Assembly (NCBI RefSeq): GCF_918797505.1
Contig: NC_092798.1
Span: 12,909,501-12,973,500 of the forward strand
Length of the DNA: 64,000 nt
From: Bemisia tabaci
Taxonomy: Eukaryota > Arthropoda > Insecta > Hemiptera > Aleyrodidae
Reading direction: 5' to 3'
Shown here piece after piece: positions 56,929 to 64,000 of the stretch (positions are counted from its first letter, which is position 1; the number at the start of each line of letters is the position of its first letter). The translations under genes and the position numbers were made by a program. The notes beneath the pieces are model-generated. The model did no database searches. It was given only the letters and a program-made list of their open reading frames with translations, and was not told the origin of the DNA.

Positions 56929-59900
56929 GAGTACAAATTAACATCATTCCTTGAAGTTTCCAAAGAGTTTTTCTTTGCACAGAGAAAAAAACCAAGGAAC
57001 TACCGTTGAATAGTTTCCCTTTATGAAATATGAAGTATGGCAGGAAGTCTGCTTTATTACAAACCGAGATACGTGGTCTGATGGTTTCACCGTCGATGTG
57101 TTTATGCAATTTTATCTGTTAAAAAAAGTATTCACTTTATTTCATTACTTTTTTATGTGCAGCAGACACATTCCCCCAAACCCAGCCCCCCAATAGCTCA
57201 ATCTAGCCCAACCACTTCAATTAGACATACAGGATCATTTTAAGAAGGCGCATTGTATAGATATAACCGAATTACCCAACGCTTTCTCGGTGTTCCCCAT
57301 CGAGATCAGTGATTTGAATATGGTTTTAACTCAATGAATGATACAACTTTAATCTTGAACCTAATTGAATCAGTGAGTTCAAAAACACACCAACTCGGGT
57401 TTTTTTCGATTTTAACTTTTTTACGGTTCAGTAACACTTATGGATATAAGCATCTGCACGCAAAAGGAAATCTCGAAATTGCAATCGGAAGTGCTCGAAA
57501 CAGCAACGGGAAAAGGGGAAAATGGAAGTATATCGTTAGAAATACCAATTTTTGGCAATTTTAAGGGAAACGAGTGACCATCCGATCTTGCGGACTTCTT
57601 TTTTCGGTTCAGTATACCTTGTACCAACAAGTTATATAAATATTCAAGCGTTATTCAGATCGAAAAATATACATTTTTCAGGGCAGACAATGAAAAATCA
57701 GTATCCGAAAGTCGGTGAGAACGAAAACACACCAACTCGGAAATTGTTAAAAGCTAAATTCTCTGTCATCAAACATGGTGCATCGATTTCAACTTGGTGC
57801 TTTACAAAGTCTCTGAGTACTTGTCCTTTGGCACGAAAAAGGTTTTTCTTAAACTAACTTCTTCGCCCGCTGAGCAGTTTTAGGTGTTTCCTGAACAATT
57901 TTTTTTCCGAGTTGGTGTGTTTTCGAACTCACTGATTCAATTGTTAGGACTTCAGTCTCATAACTCCCACTGTTACAGATAGCCTACAGTCTTCACTGCT
58001 TCGTAAATTTTGGGAATGTATTGAGACCCGAGAAGGTTGCTAGGCCAGTATACGTGATGGAGTGGTTTTGCACCCAATATCAGTATTTCACACTCCTATT
58101 GGTTGGTGAGTGAACAATTGAAAACATATCATGACCGATATCACTTAACATTCGACCCGAACTTAAATTTGGAACTCTCTTGAGTTAGAAAAGTTATTAA
58201 TGTGTTTGTTCTTTCAAGCGTTGACTCCATGCTTCAGCCCTCAATGAATGCTGGGCCCTGCTTGGTAATAAACTTACCTATTGCTCCTAGACGGATAATG
58301 CAGTGACACTTTACTTCGTGGCACTAAATTATAATTACTTATTACTTGCATTATCCCGGTGAGTCACTACCTGTCGTACGCTCTTACTTGGGTGTAAGTA
58401 TTGAAATTGACAACTAAAAGCAGAACTTCTAGAGAGCGTTTACCACGTCATCAAATATTTTGACATCAATCCAGCTGATTTCATTTCCTGTGTTGGTCTG
58501 CGTAAAAATTTTTACTTTGCATAATGTCGCCTCTAGTAAAAATCCGTGCTAGAAAGTTTTTTTTTTAAAGAAAAAGAAAAATTACTTTTCAGTTCTATCT
58601 AAACGTAGAATTTGCTAAAAGAAAAAGTAATATTTGGAGAAGAGATTCGTTTAGTAATTTTGAGGTTTTAACTATGATTATCGGGTTCCATTATTAGTGA
58701 TGTATTGAGGAAAAATATGAGGAGATAATAAGGGTGGTAACTGAATATGATTTCTAGAAAAACTTTTAAATGCATCTAAGTCTTCATTCACACACTCGTT
58801 TTTTCCGCAGTAAAAATAAATCATTTTAATTCAAAAGCTATACTAAGCTACATTTTCTATTTACGAAAAAAACATCAAATATTCTTTGTGTGGTTTTAAA
58901 AAACTGGATTACAATATGCCATGTTAAAGGACCGGATGAGCCAACAAGGGATTCACCTACAGACCGAGAGTTTTTATACTGGTTGGTCGTAAATGTTCCT
59001 CTTAATGCTGTTTATTGTGGCGATGACATGGTAGAATATCTTCCCCCGGCTCCAAAAAAAGACACAGGTGAGTAAAAGTGACATACCTAATTAATATCAA
59101 TCTAACTCCTTTAAATAGATCTAGATTTTACGAAATACTTAGCATGGCTTGTAAGCATTTTTTCGAGAAACTTCACACTCGCAATCTTTATACTGCGTTC
59201 TAATAATAAAATATCCAAGAACAACAATTTTACATCGATGGCCAAAGGGTGAAAACATGTGCCACCTTCTGCGACATTGTAGACTTCTTGTCAAACCTTA
59301 CTTATTTCTTTGGAAAACTAGTCAACCTAATTATCTCTAATTAAATTCTTCTCTTTCCTAATAACTCTCCTGATTTTTTTCTGCTCTGTTGGCAGAAAAT
59401 TCTGTAAAAATTTCAAACTATTAAACCAAGACGGTTGCTCTTCCAACCAACAAAATAGGAGCGTGAACTTTTGAGACACCGCAATAGATACGTGCGTTTA
59501 TACTTTTGCTATCGATGTATGCTGACAAAATTTTAAACGGAAATCTTTTCCTAAATATAAACACTCAACATAGGAATCGGTAAAGGTTACAAGCCTGCGA
59601 TGATAGCATGCCTTTTTTATTGATCTCAAATAAGCTCATCCTATATTTTCAAATGTAGCCTTCTGAAAAATAGGAGTAGCTGCTCAACGGAAAAACTGTT
59701 TATTCTTTAAAAAAGTGGCATGAGCCTCTCCGTAAATATTTGGTTGTTTACTCCATAGATTTACTTTTAACAGGTGTCCACAGATATGTTTACATCATGT
59801 TACATCAACCCCATGGCAATATGACATTTGACGCACCTCGCATCAAAAATACGTAAGTGACCAAACTATTAGTTTAATTACACTGAAAAAGAAGAACAAA

Positions 59901-60945
59901 AGCGAAGAAAGTTGTACCTTCAACATGGAGCACACAAGCCATGGCTGTAAACACAAACTCACATTTGCGAAGTGACGAAGGTGCTTTAAGACGGTTATAG
60001 GACATTTCGTCAACGATTTTTTGTCCGCGCACCTGTTTTTTCCCAGTAATTTACGTCCACGCGTTTTTTCGGCACGGGAATTTTGGTCCACGTGCCAGTT
60101 GAGACCCAAAGTTAATTGGGCCACATGTAAATACAAACGACCATTGCTCACGACGTTTTTGGATGATAATGTATTATGTCTTGGAAGAATGAGGGTTTGC
60201 TTGTTTTTTTTGTTTTGTCTGTTTGGTCCAACGGAGAATAATATATAGTTGAGAGTTTTGGTAAAAATGGGGGAGCGTCAATTCCATGAGAAAAAATTCA
60301 CTAAAACTCTCTACACCTTCTTTGGTGTAACAGGACTTAATTACCTTTCAAGAAATTCCCACCTTGTTATACCTGAGCCGGATATACCTCTATATTTGCC
60401 TCAGCTAAAGGCTCTTAGATTTTTCCTGTGTACCATAAGTATCTTGATTTATTTTGACGAGGAAAGATCTGTACTTTTAAAGGATGCCTGTCATTCTTAA
60501 TACGTTTAATTTCGTATAATACTGTGCAATACCTCTGTTGTGAAATAGTTGCTTCAGGCGCCGCCGCACGCGGCAGCCAGCGCAAAACGCGCATTGGCGC
60601 CTACAAACCTAAGTGGATACTTCAAGCATTGTGCAATGCGTGAAGTATCCACTTAGGTTTGTAGGCGCCAGTGAGCCTCTCGCGCTGGCAGTACGCCACT
60701 CCGCTCTATACAGCTTCAAATAGGGAAATATCCATAATCGATCACTCACACCTCGCCACTACAGCTTGTAAAACCACCCTCGATCTCGAAGTTTCTTTCT
60801 TTTTCTTCAATGTAATTCTTGTATTTTCAGGACACTAGCAGGGCGTGAAAAGTGGTCATCGAAAGCATTTATGAAGAAGCACGGATTCGAGGAGGCATAT
60901 GCGGTCAACTTTTTTAAGAGTGAATGGCAAGATCCGCAAGCGTAA
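55933..60945 (+). CDS. PEBP-C: secreted phosphatidylethanolamine-binding-like protein
   Basis: Exons 55933-56112, 57979-58105, 58930-59067, 59774-59852 and 60831-60945 join in frame (phases 0, 1, 1, 2) to 212 aa plus TAA. The N-terminus has a hydrophobic stretch (FPYFLFILVNVDFITG), a signal peptide. PEBP features: KVIPDVIDNVPKHHIN, FVNFGNVL, FTLLLVGPDEPTRDSP (DPDxP element as GPDEP), FLYWLVVNVP, MVEYLPPAPKKDTG, VHRYVYIMLHQPHGN (GxHRY intact) and FMKKHGFEEAYAVNFFKSEW. Junctions are GT-AG; the acceptor of exon 3 (ccatgttaaag) lacks a pyrimidine tract and is the weakest link. Introns 1, 3 and 4 carry family II, III and IV MITEs and a copy of the TIR-related repeat. It is tail-to-tail with PEBP-D. 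Confidence 0.87.
56496..56751. repeat. MITE family III copy in PEBP-C intron 1
   Basis: Ends aaatggaccgctttcagcag / ctgcttaacgcgggccaaat, with cacatcagctattgcc and tttgtgcgga inside as in the 6.3 kb copy. The right half is diverged. Confidence 0.7.
56822..57097. repeat. MITE family II copy with internal T-run
   Basis: Ends gtcgacggtgaaactatcag / tggtttcaccgtcgat and ccacgtatctcgtttgc / caaaccgagatacgtgg. A T-run of about 36 bp lies at 56889-56924. Confidence 0.85.
57362..57943. repeat. MITE family IV, one full copy plus an extra terminus
   Basis: 57706-57943 is a full copy (ggtgagaacgaaaacacacc / ggtgtgttttcgaactcac), close to that at 34517-34779. A further left-type end (aattgaatcagtgagttcaa then aaacacaccaactcgg) lies at 57362, which suggests two nested or tandem insertions. 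It ends 35 nt before the exon 2 acceptor of PEBP-C. Confidence 0.8.
59235..59517. repeat. MITE family II copy in PEBP-C intron 3
   Basis: Ends catcgatggccaaagggtga / cttttgctatcgatg, in inverted orientation to the 39.8 kb copy: the gacattgtagacttcttgtc block comes first. Confidence 0.7.
59993..60720 (+). mobile_element. Shorter relative (copy C) of the 2.2 kb TIR element
   Basis: About 730 bp in intron 4 of PEBP-C. Starts ggttataggacatttcgtca, then gattttttgtccgcgcacct, and ends with the palindromic module (caaacctaagtggatacttc / gaagtatccacttaggtttg) and gcgctggcagtacgccactc. High identity to copy B in reverse orientation. Confidence 0.82.
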
Positions 60946-61194
60946 GAAAGAGCTCGCACGAAGTTTGAAAAAGGTTGATAAAGCCCTTATACAATGCTTT
61001 TTAATAAGAAAGCGTTTAAATGCCTGTTGTTTTTTAGTTTGGAGTTTTGCAAAGCGTTAAATTCACTAAAGAAACTCCAACTCTCTACCCGTCCACCGCA
61101 TATTTGTGTTTTTTACTTAAAAATAAAATCAAGGAACTGTAAAGAGATTGTAGATTCTTCCTGTTTCGTAGAGGGACAAATTTTATTTTTCCAG

Positions 61195-61365
61195 CAGACA
61201 GAGCCTAAACATGTTACACAAGAGTTCCTTCTATCATTATATAACAAAGGTGTGTTGAGAAACGAAAATGAAAATCCGCGAATTATTTGCGTGAAACAGA
61301 ATTTTTTGGCGACATTAGAGCATTACTCTCGCATTCACAGCAATCATTGTCGTGCCCTACAGTAA
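61195..61365 (+). other. Short open stretch after a good acceptor, unassigned
   Basis: After ttatttttccagcag an open frame encodes TEPKHVTQEFLLSLYNKGVL and 35 more residues to TAA. It has no recognisable family and no matching upstream exon. It lies between the ends of PEBP-C and PEBP-D and is probably chance. Confidence 0.15.
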
Positions 61366-61376
61366 TATAATTCCTT

Positions 61377-63578
61377 TCATGTGTCTTCTGATTGCGGAGT
61401 CCATTCACAGTAAAGAAAGTTACCGGCCACTGGTCCTTCTAGCTTATACTTTTTAACGATCTTACGTATATCCCAGTTTGCGCGCTGTGGGTCATCTGTC
61501 CTGTAATTGAAATAAAATATTTTATTCTGATACGATACTGAGAGCAGGAACAAAAAGGGTGAAATCTCCTCCATAATCATTGAAAACTTCTGTAATCAAC
61601 CATTAATTTATTTAAGCTAAGATAAGATATGAACGAATTCAGGCTAAAAGGAACTATAGAGGATGGGAAAAATTATGTGTGCTCGTCGCTTGTGTAAGCT
61701 GCATGAGAAACAATGTAAAAGTGGGCGTGATTCCTTTTGGAAAAATAGAAAAGTGGGAATTTCCAAGAAATCAAAAGGAACTAAGCGCAAAAATATGCTA
61801 ACTCATGAGCCGTGGGCATGTGACGAGAGTGTTGTGGACATGGTTTATGAGTTAAAGCGCCTCAGCGTCGATCTCCTCGTCCCATGTCGACATCAATGGC
61901 GCTCATTAATTCCCATTCATTCTTACGGTCGGTCCTCGACCAGAGACAATCCTCGACTGACAAGAATACTCCTTCTTTCCTACCCCTCTCTCCTGATGCC
62001 TTTTAGCATAAATACGTTTTTATAATTTATTATATTGTTTATTTTTTATATGACTAAAAAATCTAAAGCAGCACTGGAGTAAATTTTGACTTAAGTTCTT
62101 CTAAACTAGCAACTGCAGGAACATATTCATAACCCAGTCTTAAATGAAAAGCAACGGCTTTTCCCATTAAACCTCCAGTTAAATAATGCTCTGAGATATA
62201 ATGGACCACTAAACAGTAAATAATGGGCGATCAGACGATACCTGCTTTATCGAAGAAAACGTCTCATGTTTTCTCTTCAAAATCTTATGTAGAAACGATT
62301 CATACAACGGGAAGTTGAGAAATTAATTCCTGGACGAGATATTAAAATTATTTTGAACGAGGATCAAATAAGTGACGGCATTTGTATTCTTTTTCATGTA
62401 AGCAAAGTTAATCGTGAACACATTGTATATCGATAATGTAACGGCAGAAATGCGCATCTCGGTTTGCGGTGTCGTAGACTTCCTGTCAAATTTTATTTTC
62501 TACATGAAAAACTACTGAGAGTCAGTTCTTGGGAATTCCAGTGATTTTTCTTCTATTCATAAAAATTATTCTGCGGAAACTGCAAACCATCATGTTGGCA
62601 CGGTCTCCTTTTAAAAAATAAGATAAGAGCAGAGATTTTGAGACACCGCAACGAAGATATGCATTTGTGCAGTTTCACAGGCGATATCTTGTTTAGGAGT
62701 TGACTTAGACTTCCCGTTGTATAAACCGTGTTCCTCTTGACATTTCAAAGAGGAAAAATGTTACGGAGTGCTTTGACTCATAACTTGTCTAGAGGCCTAT
62801 TATTCAGTCCCACGTTACATGTTTCCTCATTAACACGCGGAACATACGTTAAGCAAATAGCTAAAGCATGCTTGGTGTTACACACATTGTGTGTAGAGTG
62901 GTCCATACAGGAGGACAACGAAGTAGTTGATCTTATTGTAAGTGCAACTTGCAGTCTCTTTTTGTAGTGGGTGATATGGCGCCTTCATATCACTGCGACA
63001 CCCCACGCTTTGCCATGCGATTAGTTTAGTTGCCTACCCGTCCAAAACCAAACTATAAGTTTATGAAATCTCACTACCGCACACACCTGTGGGCCAGTTG
63101 CTACCATGCATTTAAAGGGGGAAAAACGCTTATTCGAAGCAAGGTAAAAATGATCAGTACTCTTTTCTTGTTCCCTAATTTCGGAATTTCACTTGTTTCT
63201 CTTTATTACCTGAGTCTTGCCCGGTGATTGTTAATAGCCCAATAGCCCATTAAAATTAAAACAAAACGCAAATTATAGCGGCAGGGGCATAACCAATAAA
63301 TTATTTCTTTCTTATTTTAGCAGCTGTGTCCCCACTTTCATGATTTTTGCTTTGTTTGTGTTATTTGTAAAAATATTAAGTAAGCACTCGAACTTTTTGC
63401 GTTAAATGACGAATAAATTGCCTGCCACGGTGAAGGGTAGGGGTATCTATCATAAAGTAAATTAATCTTATGGCGGTTACTTACGAATTCAACAAACGCG
63501 GTTCCGTATAAGATACTGTGTAGTTGAAGTACGATACATATGGCTGCTGATAAATTAAAAATACATATCGATGTAGTC
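61377..63578 (-). CDS. PEBP-D: PEBP-like protein, last two exons only
   Basis: On the minus strand, exon 4 is 63578-63485 and exon 5 is 61500-61377. They join at phase 2 exactly as in the neighbours. Exon 4 encodes LHRYVFLIYQQPYVS (the GxHRY and QP motifs) and exon 5 encodes WDIRKIVKKYKLEGPVAGNF, then LYCEWTP and TGA. This last exon is the closest of the five to the classical PEBP ending. Exons 1-3 were not found in 63579-64000 and must lie to the right. Intron 4 (2 kb) carries a family II MITE and a fragment resembling a Harbinger nuclease on the opposite strand. Confidence 0.85.
61680..61845. repeat. Dispersed repeat shared with 53925-54085
   Basis: See the 53.9 kb entry; same orientation. 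It lies in intron 4 of PEBP-D. Confidence 0.5.
62430..62692. repeat. MITE family II copy in PEBP-D intron 4
   Basis: Contains catctcggtttgcggtgtcg then tagacttcctgtcaaattt at the left, and gagacaccgcaacgaagata with agtttcacaggcgat at the right. Diverged. Confidence 0.65.
62758..62967 (+). pseudogene. Possible Harbinger (HARBI1-like) transposase fragment
   Basis: The frame from ATG 62758 includes IAKACLVLHTLCVEWSI, which resembles the conserved C-terminal ACxVLHNIC block of PIF/Harbinger DDE nucleases. About 70 codons only, ending at TAG, with none of the catalytic DDE part nearby. A relic if the reading is right; the resemblance is short. Confidence 0.35.
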
Positions 63579-64000
63579 CTGCAAAAAGCATGGATTCGTT
63601 CGGTAAGTGAGATAAGAAAACGATAAAATTTTATTTTCCACAAATAATTGTCTTTCAATAAACTTCCTCTTAAAAAGGGGAAAGATACTTGCCAAATTAG
63701 CGTGGATTTTAAATAAGCTTGATAATTACAATTAAAATTCTACAGTAGAACACCTGAAGCAGAGTAAGAAGATTGAAAAAAATAGTGTCAATTTGCAGTA
63801 CGAATGTTTCCACACATGTTTTTCGTCGTAAGATGAATTTCAATTTCAATTTCAATTTCTGAGGCAAATATTTTAAATTACGGACATGCTTTTTATGATT
63901 GCACTCTTTTCTTTTCTTTTCTCCACTTTGTGGAGCTGAAGATATTGCTCGTGGCGCGGATTCCATATATTCAAACCGTTGAAAACATTTTTGTCATTAC
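63579..64000. other. Right edge: PEBP-D intron, no exon seen
   Basis: AT-rich sequence with a tttcaa-type short tandem at 63837-63860. No exon 3 of PEBP-D was recognised. Confidence 0.5.

Noticed and set aside
1..64000. CRISPR arrays, operons, prokaryotic genes, viral genes
   Set aside because: No regularly spaced repeats, no polycistronic gene packing and no viral replication or structural proteins were seen; every confident gene is of insect type.

Overview
The window reads as nuclear DNA of an insect. Genes are split by GT-AG introns, the sequence is AT-rich, long A/T homopolymers are common, and many small inverted-repeat transposons (MITEs), foldback elements and tRNA-derived SINE-like sequences are present. 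The gene set is a clustered family of secreted PEBP-like proteins plus a UDP-glycosyltransferase, a divergent ionotropic receptor and an ELOVL elongase. This points to a sap-sucking hemipteran; a whitefly such as Bemisia is my best guess, because I recall large PEBP and UGT expansions there. The species is inference, not something the sequence proves.

Layout, left to right. (1) 878-3962 (+): last three exons of a very-long-chain fatty acid elongase with the HxxHH box. (2) 9514-15179 (+): PEBP-A, 204 aa, with a decayed duplicate of its first exon in intron 1. (3) 17816-21983 (-): PEBP-E, 297 aa, with an extra charged region of about 90 aa after the signal peptide. (4) 23746-28018 (+): PEBP-B, 224 aa. 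(5) 30111-32402 (-): intronless divergent ionotropic receptor. (6) 34203-51478 (-): a six-exon UDP-glycosyltransferase, 513 aa, spread over 17 kb by transposon-filled introns; a possible unrelated gene start lies on the opposite strand inside its 9.7 kb intron. (7) 55933-60945 (+): PEBP-C, 212 aa. (8) 61377-63578 (-): last two exons of PEBP-D, whose 5' part lies beyond the right edge.

The four complete PEBP genes share one architecture: five coding exons with intron phases 0, 1, 1, 2. The visible part of PEBP-D (phase 2 before its last exon) agrees. This indicates local duplication followed by strong divergence. The encoded proteins have signal peptides, unlike typical cytosolic PEBP/RKIP, so they are probably secreted. 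The UGT (detoxification, ER lumen), elongase (lipid synthesis) and receptor (chemosensation) look like independent neighbours rather than one pathway.

Most of the remaining DNA is transposon-derived. I recognised four recurrent MITE families (called I-IV here), a 2.2 kb TIR element with two shorter relatives, a 784 bp hAT-like element with a perfect 8 bp target duplication, Harbinger-like MITEs with TAA duplications, long perfect hairpins, and a recurrent motif GCAATGCGTGAAGTAT shared by otherwise different repeats. Three MITEs sit within 23-46 nt of 3' splice sites of the UGT and PEBP-C genes. All exon models were built by eye from splice consensus, reading frame and family resemblance; no search was run.
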